NCBI RefSeq assembly: GCF_029227915.1
Contig: NC_079875.1
Coordinates: 2,728,001-2,792,000, forward strand
Origin: Hydractinia symbiolongicarpus
Lineage: Eukaryota > Cnidaria > Hydrozoa > Anthoathecata > Hydractiniidae
DNA length: 64,000 nucleotides
Direction of reading: 5' to 3'
Numbering within the stretch: the first letter of the stretch is position 1; every line of letters starts with the position of its first letter. The notes beneath the pieces were generated by a model. That model made no database searches. It saw only the letters and a list, made by a program, of their open reading frames with translations, and was not told the origin of the DNA. Position numbers and translations under genes: made by a program. This document shows positions 13,330-25,730 of this stretch, piece after piece.

Positions 13330-16300
13330 GGACTGACACCGTTAGAAAGGCAATGAAATGCAGTTTTTGAAACTGTCGGTATTTCTTCAGCGCGCGATAA
13401 CTTCTAGGATTGGTCCCACAGTAAAAGTTAACTTATTAATCTAAATTTTTAAATGAAGCGCTACCACAGCGCCCAGTGTAATCGCTGAGTTCCTGCAATC
13501 ATGTCAAATAAAAAAGAATGTTATTTCTTGAATTCCAATTTTCTCATTTATCCCATTTATCAGGTCTCAGTCCAAAGTTAGTTTAATTATGTCCCACAGT
13601 CACTCGTTTCATTGTTAAAAGCGATGCAACCTAGTAATATCAGAAAAATATCGCTAAATGCATGTTGGTACCAATATGTGACCCAACTGTTGTAGCTCAA
13701 ACGGACTGACACCGTTACAAAGTCAATGAAATGTAGTTTTTGAAACTGTCGGTATTTCTTCAGCGCGCGATGACTTCTAGGATTGGTCCCACAGTAAAGA
13801 ATGACTTAATAATCTAAATTTTTAAATGAAGCGCTACCACAGCGCCCAGTGTAATCGCTGAGCTCCGGCAATCATGTCAAATTAAGAAGAATGTTATTTC
13901 TTGGAGTCCAAATTTCCCATTTATCACATTGACCAGGTCACAGTCCAAAGTTAGTTCAAATAAATCCCACAGTCAATCGTTTCACTGTTAAAAGCGATGC
14001 AACCTAGTAATATCAGATAAATATCGCTAAATACATGTTGGTACCAATATGTGACCCAACCGTTGTAACTCAAACGGATTGACACCGTTAGAAAGTCAAT
14101 GAAATGTAGTTTTTGAAACTGTCGGTATTTCTTCAGCGCGCGATGACTTCTAGGATTGGTCCCACAGTAAAGAATGACTTATTAATCTAAATTTTTAAAT
14201 GAAGCGCTACCACAGCGCCAAGTGTAATCGCTGAGTTCCGGCAATCATGTCAAATTAAGAAGTATGTTATTTCTTGGAATCCAAATTTCCCATTTATCGC
14301 ATTGACCAGGTCACAGTCCAAAGTTAGTTCAATTAAGTCCCACAGTCAATCGTTTCACTGTTAAAAGCGATGCAACCTAGTATTATCAGATAAATATCGC
14401 TAAATACATGTTGGTACGAATATGTGAACCAACCGTTAAAACTCAAACGGACTGACACCGTTAGAAAGTCAGTGAAATGTAGTACTTGAAACTGTCTCTA
14501 TTTCTTCAGCGCGCGATAACGGCTAGGATTGGTCCCACAGTAAAGAATGACTTATTTATGTAAATTCTTAAATAAAGCGCTACCACAGCGCCCAGTATAA
14601 TCGCTGAGTTCCGGCAATCACGTCTAATTAAGAACAATGTTATTATTTGGAGTTCAAATGTCTCATTTATCCCATTTATCAGGTCTCAGTCCAAAGTTAG
14701 TTTAATTATGTCCCACAGTCAATCGTTTCATTGATAAAAGCGATGCAACCTAGTAATATCAGATAAATATCGCTAAATACATGTTGGTACGAATATGTGA
14801 CCCAGCCGTTGTAACTCAAACGGACTGACACCGTTAGAAAGTCAGTAAAATGTAGTATTTGAAACTGTCTCTCTTTCTTCAGCGCGCGCTAACGGCTGGG
14901 ATTGGTCCCACAGTAAAAAATGACTTTTTTATCTTAATTTTTAATTGAAGCGCTACCACAGCGCTCAGTGTAATCGCTGAGGTTGGGCAATCATATCAAA
15001 TTAAGAAGAATGTTATTTCTTGGAGTCCAATTGTCTCACTTTCCCATTTATAAGGTCACAGTCCATAATCAGTTCAATTAAGTTCCACAGTCAATCGCTT
15101 CACTGTTAAAAGCCATGCAACATAGTAATATCAAAAAAATATCGGTAAATACATGTTGGTAGCAATATGTGACCGAACCGTTGTAACTCAAATGTACTGA
15201 CACCGTTAGAAATGCAATGAAATGTAGTTTTTGAAACTGTCGGTATTTCTTCAGCGCGCGATAACTTCTAGGAGTGGTCCCTCAGTAAAGAATGACTTAT
15301 TACTCTAAATTTTTACATGAAACGCTACCACAGCGCCAAGTGTAATCGCTGAGTTCCGGCAATCATTTCAAATTAAGAAGAATGTTATTTCTTGGAGTTC
15401 GATTATCTCACTTTCACATTTATAAGGTCACAGTCCATAATCAGTTCAATTAAGTTCCACAGTCAATTGCTTCACTGTTAAAAGCCATGCAACATAGTAA
15501 TATCAAAAAAATATCGGTAAATACATGTTGGTAGCAATATGTGACCCAACCGTTGTAACTCAAATGTACTGACACGGTTAGAAAGGCAATGAAATGTAGT
15601 TTTTGAAACTGTCGGTATTTCTTCAGCGCGCGATAACTTCTAGGATTGGTCCCACAGTAAAAAATAACTTATTAATCTAAATTTTTAAATGAAGCGCTAC
15701 CACAGCGCCCAGTGTAATAGCTGAGTTCCGGCAATCATGTCAAATAAAGATGAATGTTATTTCTTGGACTCCAATTTTCTCATTTATCCCATTTATCAGG
15801 TCTCAGTCCAAAGTTAGTTTAATTATGTCCCACAGTCAATCGTTTCATTGTTAGAAGCGATGCAACCTAGTAATATCAGAAAAATATCGCTAAATGCATG
15901 TTGGTACCAATATGTGACCCAACCGTTGTAGCTCAAACGAACTGACACCGTTAGAAAGTCAATGAAATGTAGTTTTTGAAACTGTCGGTATTTCTTCAGC
16001 GCGCGATGACTTCTAGGATTGGTCCCACAGTAAAGAATGACTTAATAATCTAAATTTTTAAATGAAGCGCTACCACAGCGCCCAGTGTATTCGCTGAGCT
16101 CCGGCAATCATGTCAAATTAAGAAGAATGTTATTTCTTGGAGTCCAAATTTCCCATTTATCACATTGACCAGGTCACAGTCCAAAGTTAGTTCAATTAAA
16201 TCCCACAGTCAATCGTTTCACTGTTAAAAGCGATGCAACCTAGTAATATCAAATAAATATCGCTAAATACATGTTGGTACCAATATGTGACCCAACCGTT

Positions 16301-16971
16301 GTAACTCAAACGGATTGACACCGTTAGAAAGTCAATGAAATGTAGTTTTTGAAACTGTCGGTATTTCTTCAGCGCGCGATGACTTCTAGGATTGGTCCCA
16401 CAGTAAAGAATGACTTATTAATCTAAATTTTTAAATGAAGCGCTACCACAGCGCCAAGTGTAATCGCTGAGTTCCGGCAATCATGTCAAATTAAGAAGTA
16501 TGTTATTTCTTGGATCCAAATTTCTCTTTTATCACATTGACCAGGTCACAGTCCAAAGTTAGTTCAATTAAGTCCCACAGTCAATCGTTTCACTGTTAAA
16601 AGCGATGCAACCTAGTATTATCAGATAAATATCGCTAAATACATGTTGGTACGAATATGTGAACCAACCGTTAAAACTCAAACGGACTGACACCGTTAGA
16701 AAGTCAGTGAAATGTAGTACTTGAAACTGTCTCTATTTCTTTAGCGCGCGATAACGGCTAGGATTGGTCCCACAGTGAAGAATGACTTATTTATGTAAAT
16801 TCTTAAATAAAGCGCTACCACAGCGCCCAGTGTAATCGCTGAGTTCCGGCAATCACGTCTAATTAAGAACAATGTTATTTCTTGGAGTTCAAATGTCTCA
16901 TTTATCCCATTTATCAGGTCTCAGTCCAAAGTTAGTTTAATTATGTCCCACAGTCAATCGTTACATTGTTA
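13330..16971. repeat. Four-monomer segment repeated at 2236-bp spacing
   Basis: Positions about 13330-14735 match about 15566-16971 at +2236. Shared markers are GAGCTCCGGC (13860 and 16096), the AAGTATG monomer followed by GTGAACCAACCG, and the CTTATTTATGTAAATTC monomer. A dimer-level copy of the same marker also lies at 13114 (offset 746). The flanking monomers do not match at this offset, so only part of a hexamer period is preserved. Confidence 0.75.
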
Positions 16972-18265
16972 AAAGCGATGCAACCTAGTAATATCAGAAA
17001 AATATCGCTAAATGCATGTTGGTACCAATATGTGACCCAACCGTTGTAACTCAAACGGACTGACACCGTTAGAAAGTCAATGAAATGTAGTTTTTGAAAC
17101 TGTCGGTATTTCTTCAGCGCGCGATAACTTCTAGGATTGGTCCCACAGTAAAGAATGACTTATTAATCTAAATTTTTAAATGAAGCGCTACCACAGCGCC
17201 CAGTGTAATCGCTGAGTTCCGGCAATCATGTCAAATTAAGAAGTATGTTATTTCTTGGAATCAAAATTCCCCATTTATCACATTGACCAGGTCACAGTCC
17301 AAAATTAGTTCAATTAAGTCCCACAGTCAATCGTTTCACTGTTAAAAGCGATGCAACCTAGTAATATCAGATAAATATCGCTAAATACATATTGGTACGA
17401 ATATGTGACCCAACCGTTGTAACTCAAACGGACTGACACCGTTAGAATGTCAATGAAATGTAATTTTTGAAACTGTCGCTATTTCTTCAGGGCGCGATAA
17501 CTGCTAGGATTGGTCCCACAGTAAAAAATGACTTATTTATGTAAATTCCTAAATAAAGCGCTACCACAGCGCCCAGTGTAATCGGTGAGTTTCGGCAATC
17601 ACGTCTAATTAAGAAAAATGTTATTTCTTAGAGTTCAAATGTCTCATTTATCCCATTTGTCAGGTCTCAGTCCAAAGTTAGTTTAATTATGTCCCACAGT
17701 CAATCGTTACATTGTTAAAAGCGATGCAACCTAGTAATATCAGAAAAATATCGCTAAATGCATGTTGGTACCAATATGTGACCCAACCGTTGTAACTCAA
17801 ACGGACTGACACCGTTAGAAAGTCAATGAAATGTAGTTTTTGAAACAGTCGGTATTTCTTCAGCGCGCGATAACTTCTAGGATTGGTCCCACGGTAAAGA
17901 ATGACTTATTAATCTAAATTTTTAAATGAAGCGCTACCACAGCGCCCAGTGTAATCGCTGAGTTCCGGCAATCATGTCAAATTAAGAAGTATGTTATTTC
18001 TTGGAATCCAAATTTCATATTTATCACATTGACCAGGTCACAGTCCAAAGTTAGTTCAATTAAGTCCCACAGTCAATCGTTTCACTGTTAAAAGCGATGC
18101 AACCTAGTAATATCAGATAAATATCGCTAAATACATGTTGGTACGAATATGTGACCCAACCGTTGTAACTCAAACGGACTGACACCGTTAGAATGTCAAT
18201 GAAATGTAATTTTTGAAACTGTCGCTATTTCTTCAGGGCGCGATAACTGCTAGGATTGGTCCCAC
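16930..18265. repeat. 744-bp dimer duplication
   Basis: Two-monomer block repeated at an offset of 744. Private variants CGTTACATTG (about 16961 and 17705) and CTTCAGGGCGCGATAACTGC (about 17486 and 18230) recur in both copies, as does GAATGTCAATGAAATG. A few substitutions separate the copies in the AATTCCCC / AATTTCAT stretch. Confidence 0.78.
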
Positions 18266-18289
18266 AGTAAAAAATGACTTATTAATGCA

Positions 18290-21200
18290 AATTTTTAAAT
18301 GAAGCGCTACCACAGCGCCCAGTGTAATCGCTGAGTTCCGGTAATCATGGCAAATTAAGAAGAATGTTATTTCTTGGACTCCAATTTTCTCATTTATCAC
18401 ATTTATTAGGTCAAAGTTCTAAGTTAGTTCAATTAAGTCCCACAGTCAATCGTTTCATTGTTAAAAGCGATGCAACCTAGTCATCTCAGAAAAATATCGG
18501 TAAATACATGTTGGTAGCAATATGTGACCCAACCGTTGTAACTCAAATGTACTGACACCGTTAGAAAGGCAATGAAATGTAGTTTTTGAAACTGTCGGTA
18601 TTTCTTCAGCGCGCGATAACGTCTAGGAGTGGTTCCACAGTAAAGAATGACTTATTACTCTAAATTTTTAAATGAAGCGCTACCACAGCGCCAAGTGCAA
18701 TCGCTGAGTTCCGGCAATCATTTCAAATTAAGAAGAATGTTATTTCTTGGAGTCCGATTATCTCACTTTCACATTTATAATGTCACAGTGCATAATGAGT
18801 TCAATTAGGGTCCACAGTCAATCGCTTCACTGTTAAAAGCCATACAACATAGTAATATCAGAAAAATATCGCTAAATACATGTTGGCACGAATATGTGAC
18901 CCAACCGTTGTAACTCAAACGGACTGACACCTTTAGAAAGTCAGTGAAATGTAGTAATTGAAACTGTATTCTATTACTTCAGCGCATAATAACTGCTAAG
19001 ACTGGTACCACAGTAAAAAAACACTTATTAATCTAAGTTTTTAAATGAAGCGCTACCACAGCGTCCATTGTAGTCGCTGAGTTCCGGCAATCATGTCAAA
19101 TTAAGAAAAATGTAATTTCTTGGAGTCCAATTTTCTCATTTATCACATTTATCAGGTCACAGTTCAAAGTTAGTTCAATTAGGGTCCACAGTCAATCGCT
19201 TCACTGTTAAAAGCCATACAACATAGTAATATCAGAAAAATATCGCTAAATACATGTTGGCACGAATATGTGACCCAACCGTTGTAACTCAAACGGACTG
19301 ACACTGTTAGAAAGTCAATGAAATGCAATTTTTGAAACTGTCGCTATTTCTTCAGCGCGCGATAACTGCTAGGATTGGTCCCACAGTAAAAAATGACTTA
19401 TTAATCTAACTTTTTAAATGAAGCGCTACCACAGCGCCCAGTGTAATCGCTGAGTTCCGGCAATCATGTCAAATAAAGAAGAATGTTATTTCTTGGACTC
19501 CAATTTTCTCATTTATAACATCTATCAGGTCACAGTCCAAAGTTTGTTCAATTAAGTCCCACAGTCAATCGTTTCACTGTTAAAAGCGATGCAACCTAGT
19601 AATATCTGATAAATATCGCTAAATACATGTTGGTACGAATATGTGACCCAACCGTTAAAACTCAAACGGACTAACACTGGGAGAAAGTCAGTAAAATGTA
19701 TTATTTAAAACTGTCTCTATTTCTTCAGAGCGCGCTAACGGCTAGGATTGGTCCCACAGTAAAAAATGACTTTTTTATCTTAATTTTTAATTGAAGCGCT
19801 ACCACAGCGCCCAGTGTAATCGCTGAGGTTCGGCAATCATTTCAAACTAGGAAGAATGTTATTTCTTGGAGTCCAATTATCTCACTTTCACATTTATAAG
19901 GTCACAGTGCTTAATGAGTTCAATTAAGTTCCACAGACAATCGCTTCTCTGTTAAAAGCCATACAACATATTAATATCAGAAAAATATCGCTATATACAT
20001 GTTTGTACGAATATGTGACCCAATCGTTAAAACTCAAACGGACTAACACCGTTAGAAAGTCAGTAAAATGTATTATTTGAAACTGTCTCTATTTCTTCAG
20101 GGCGCGATAACTGCTAGGATTGGTCCCACAGTAAAAAATGACTTATTAATGCAAATTTTTAAATAAAGCGCTACCACAGCGCCCAGTGTAATCGCTGAGT
20201 TCCGGTAATCATGTCAAATTAAGAAGAATGTTATTTTTTGGACTCCAATTTTCTCATTTATCACATTTATCAGGTCACAGTTCAAAGTTAGTTCAATTAA
20301 GTCCCACAGTCAATCGTTTCATTGTTAAAAGCGATGCAACCTAGTCATCTCAGAAAAATATCGGTAAATACATGTTGGTAGCAATATGTGACCCAACCGT
20401 TGTAACTCAAATGTACTGACACCGTCAGAAAGGCAATGAAATGTAGTTTTTGAAACTGTCGGTATTTCTTCAGCGCGCGATAACTTCTAGGAGTGGTCCC
20501 ACAGTAAAGAATGACTTATTACTCTAAATTTTTAAATGAAGCGCTACCACAGCGCCAAGTGTAATCGCTGAGTTCCGGCAATCATTTCAAATTAAGAAGA
20601 ATGTTATTTCTTGGAGTCCGATTATCTCACTTTCACATTTATAATGTCACAGTGCATAATGAGTTCAATTAGGGTCCACAGTCAATCGCTTCACTGTTAA
20701 AAGCCATACAACATAGTAATATCAGAAAAATATCGCTAAATACATGTTGGCACGAATATGTGACCCAACCGTTGTAACTCAAACGGACTGACACCTTTAG
20801 AAAGTCAGTGAAATGTAGTAATTGAAACTGTATTCTATTTCTTCAGCGCGTAATAACTGCTAAGACTGGTACCACAGTAAAAAAACACTTATTAATCTAA
20901 ATTTTTAAATGAAGCGCTACCACAGCGTCCATTGTTGTCGCTGAGTTCCGGCAATCATGTCAAATTAAGAAAAATGTAATTTCTTGGAGTCCAATTTTCT
21001 CATTTATCACATTTATCAGTTCACAGTTCAAAGTTAGTTCAATTAAGAGCCACAGTCAATCGTTTCACTGTTAAAAGCGATGCAACCTAGTAATGTCAGA
21101 TAAGTATCGCTATATACATGTTGGTACGAATATGTGACCCAACCGTTGTAACTCAAACGGACTGACACTGTTAGAAAGTCAATGAAATGCAATTTTTGAA

Positions 21201-24200
21201 ACTGTCGCTATTTCTTCAGCGCGCGATAACTGCTAGGATTGGTCCCACAGTAAAAAATGACTTATTAATCTAAATTTTTAAATGAAGCGCTACCACAGCG
21301 CCCAGTGTAATCGCTGAGTTCCGGCAATCATGTCAAATAAAGAAGAATGTTATTTCTTGGACTCCAATTTTCTCATTTATCACATCTATCAGGTCACAGT
21401 CCAAAGTTTGTTCAATTAAGTCCCACAGTCAATCGTTTCACTGTTAAAAGCGATGCAACCTAGTAATATCTGATAAATATCGCTAAATACATGTTGGTAC
21501 GAATATGTGACCCAACCGTTAAAACTCAAACGGACTAACACCGGGAGAAAGTCAGTAAAATGTATTATTTAAAACTGTCTCTATTTCTTCAGAGCGCGCT
21601 AACGGCTAGGATTGGTCCCACAGTAAAAAATGACTTTTTTATCTTAATTTCTAATTGAAGCGCTACCACAGCGCCCAGTGTAATTGCTGAGGTTCGGCAA
21701 TCATTTAAAACTAGGAAGAATGTTATTTCTTGGAGTCCAATTATCTCACTTTCACATTTATAAGGTCACAGTGCATAATGAGTTCAATTAAGTTCCACAG
21801 ACAATCGCTTCTCTGTTAAAAGCCATACAACATATTAATATCAGAAAAATATCGCTATATACATGTTGGTACGAATATGTGACCCAATCGTTAAAACTCA
21901 AACGGACTAACACCGTTAGAAAGTCAGTAAAATGTATTATTTGAAACTGTCTCTATTTCTTCAGAGCACGCTAACGGCTAGGATTGGTCCCACAGTAAAA
22001 AATAACTTTTTTATCTTAATTTTTAATTGCAGGGCTACCACAGCGCCCAGTGTAATCGCTGAGTTCCGGTAATCATGTCAAATTAAGAAGAATGTTTTTT
22101 CTTGGACTCCAGTTTTCTCATTTATCACATTTATCAGGTCACAGTCCAAAGTTAGTTCAATTAAGTCCCACAGTCAATCGTTTCATTGTTAAAAGCGATG
22201 CAACCTAGTAATATCAGAAAATTATCGCTAAATACATGTTGGTACGAATATGTGACCCAACCGTTGTAACGCAAATGTACTGACACCGTTAGAAAGGCAA
22301 TGAAATGTAGTTTTTGAAACTGTCAGTATTTCTTCAGCGCGCGATAACTTCTAGGAGTGGTCCCACAGTAAAAAATGACTTATTACTCTAAATTTTTAAA
22401 TGAAGCGCTACCAAAGCGGCAAGTGTAATCGCTGAGTTCCGGCAATCATTTCAAATTAAGAAGAATGTTATTTCTTGGAGTCCGATTATCTCACATTCAC
22501 ATTTATAATGTCACAGTGCATAATGAGTTCAATTAAGGTCTACAGTCAATGGCTTTACTGTTAAAAGCCATACAACATAGTAATATCTGAAAAATATCGC
22601 TAAATACATGTTGGCACGAATATGTGACCCAACCGTTGTAACTCAAACGGACAGACACCTTTAGAAAGTCAGTGAAATGTAGTAATTGAAACTGCATTCT
22701 ATTTATTCAGCGCGCAATAACTGCTAGGATTGGTACCACAGTAAAAAAACACTTATTATTCTAAATTTTTAAATGAAGCGCTACCACAGCGTCCATTGTA
22801 GTCGCTGAGTTCCGGCAATCATGTCAAGTTAAGAAAAATGTAATTTCTTGGAGTCCCATTTTCTCATTTATCACATTTATCAGGTCACAGTTCAAAGTTA
22901 GTTCAATTAAGTGCCACAGTCAATCGTTTCAGTGTTAAAAGCGATGCAACCTAGTAATATCAGATAAATATTGCTATATACATGTTGGTACGAATATGTG
23001 ACCCACCGTTGTAACTCAAACGGACTGACACCTTTAGAAAGTCAGTAAAATGTAGTAATTGAAACTGCATTCTATTTCTTCAGCGCGCAATAACTGCTAG
23101 GATTGGTCCCACAGTAAAGAATGACTTATTTATCAAAAATTTTAAATGAAGCGCTACCACAGCGCCCAATGTAATCGCTGAGTTCCGGCAATCATGTCAA
23201 ATTAAGAAGAATGTTATTTCTTGGAGTCCAAATTTCCCATTTATCACATTGACCAGGTCACAGTCCAAAGTTAGTTCAATTAAATCCCACAGTCAATCGT
23301 TTCACTGTTAAAAGCGATGCAACCTAGTAATATCAGATAAATATCGCTAAATACATGTTGGTACCAATATGTGACCCAACCGTTGTAACTCAAACGGATT
23401 GACACCGTTAGAAAGTCAATGAAATGTAGTTTTTGAAACTGTCGGTATTTCTTCAGCGCGCGATAACTTCTAGGATTGGTCCCACAGTAAAGAATGACTT
23501 ATTAATCTAAATTTTTAAATGAAGCGCTACCACAGCGCCCAGTGTAATCGCTGAGTTCCGGCAACCATGTCAAATTAAGAAGTATGTTATTTCTTGGACT
23601 GCAATTTTCTCATTTATCCCATTTATCAGGTCTCAGTCCAAAGTTAGTTTAATTATGTCCCACAATCAATCGTTTCATTGTTAAAAGCGATGCAACCTAG
23701 TAATATCAGAAAAATATCGCTAAATGCATGTTGGTACCAATATGCGACCCAACCGTTGTAGCTCAAACGGACTGACACCGTTAGAAAGTCAATGAAATGT
23801 AGTTTTTGAAACTGGTGGTATTTCTTCAGCGCGCGATGACTTCTAGGATTGGTCCTACAGTAAAGAATGACTTAATAATCTAAATTTTTAAATGAAGCGC
23901 TACCACAGCGCCCAGTGTAATCGCTGAGTTCCGGCAATCATGTCAAATTAAGAAGAATGTTTTTTCTTGGACTCCAATTTTCTCATTTATCACATTTATC
24001 AGGTCACAGTCCAAAGTTAGTTCAATTAAGTCCCACAGTCAATCGTTTCATTGTTAAAAGCGATGCAACCTAGTAATATCAGAAAATTATCGCTAAATAC
24101 ATGTTGGTACGAATATATGACACAACCGTTGTAACGCAAATGTACTGACACCGTTAGAAAGGCAATGAAATGTAGTTTTTGAAACTGTCGGTATTTCTTC

Positions 24201-25730
24201 AGCGTGCGATAACTTCTAGGAGTGGTCCCACAGTAAAGAATGACTTATTACTCTAAATTTTTAAATGAAGCGCTACCAAAGCGGCAAGTGTAATCGCTGA
24301 GTTCCGGCAATCATTTCAAATTAAGAAGAATGTTATTTCTTGGAGTCCGATTATCTCACTTTCACATTTATAATGTCACAGTGCATAATGAGTTCAATTA
24401 AGGTCCACAGTCAATGGCTTCACTGTTAAAAGCCATACAACATAGTAATATCAGAAAAATATCGCTAAATACATGTTGGCACGAATATGTGACCCAACCG
24501 TTGTAACTCAAACGGACTGACACCTTTAGAAAGTCAGTGAAATGTAGTAATTAAAACTGCATTCTATTTCTTCAGCGCGCAATAACTGCTAGGATTGGTA
24601 CCACAGTAAAAAAACACTTATTAATCTAAATTTTTAAATGCAGCGCTACCACAGCGTCCATTGTAGTCGCTGAGTTCCGGCAATCATGTCAAATTAAGAA
24701 AAATGTAATTTCTTGGAGTCCAATTTTCTCATTTATCACATTTATCAGGTCACAGTTCAAAGTTAGTTCAATTAAGTGCCAAAGTCAATCGTTTCACTGT
24801 TAAAAGCGATGCAACCTAGTAATATCAGATAAATATTGCTATATACATGTTGGTACGAATATGTGACCCAACCGTTGTAACTCAAACGGACTGACACTGT
24901 TAGAAAGTCAATGAAATGCAATTTTTGAAACTGTCGCTATTTCTTCAGCGCGCGATAACTGCTAGGATTGGTCCCACAGTAAAAAATGACTTATTAATCT
25001 AAATTTTTAAATGAAGCGCTACCACAGCGCCCAGTGTAATCGCTGAGTTCCGGCAATCATGTCAAATAAAGAAGAATGTTATTTCTTGGACTCCAATTTT
25101 CTCATTTATCACATTTATCAGGTAACAGTCCAAAGTTTGTTCAATTAAGTCCCACAGTCAATGGTTTCCCTGTTAAAAGCGATGCAACCTAGTAATATCT
25201 GATAAATATCGCTAAGTACATGTTGGTACGAATATGTGACCCAACCGTTAAAACTCAAACGGACTAACACCGGTAGAAATTCAGTAAAATGTATTATTTA
25301 AAACTGTCTCTATTTCTTCAGAGCGCGCTAACGGCTAGGATTGGTCCCACAGTAAAAAATGACTTTTTTATCTTAATTTTTAATTGAAGCGCTACCACAG
25401 CGCCCAGTGTAATCGCTGAGGTTCGGCAATCATTTCAAATTAGGATGAATGTTATTTCTTGGAGTCCAATTATCTCACTTTCACATTTATAAGGTCACAG
25501 TGCATAATGAGTTCAATTAAGTTCCACAGTCAATCGCTTCACTGTTAAAAGCCATACAACATATTAATATCAGAAAAATATCGCTATATACATGTTGGTA
25601 CGAATACTTGACCCAACCGTTAAAACTCAAACGGACTAACACCGTTAGAAAGTCAGTAAAATGTATTATTTGAAACTGTCTCTATTTCTTCAGAGCGCGC
25701 TAACGGCTAGGATTGGTCCCACAAAAAAAA
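18290..25730. repeat. Pentamer HOR domain, about 1864-bp period, four copies
   Basis: The diagnostic monomer with GAGTCCGATTATCTCAC recurs with its TCGCTGAG landmark at 18701, 20565, 22429 and 24294, spacings of 1864, 1864 and 1865 bp. It is followed each time by a monomer with GCGTCCATTG. Later monomers also recur: AAATAAAGAAG, then GAGGTTCGGC, then the GGTAATCATG type. In the third copy (about 23110-23880) two monomers are replaced by the type with CCCATTTATCACATTGACC, so this copy carries an internal swap. Confidence 0.83.
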
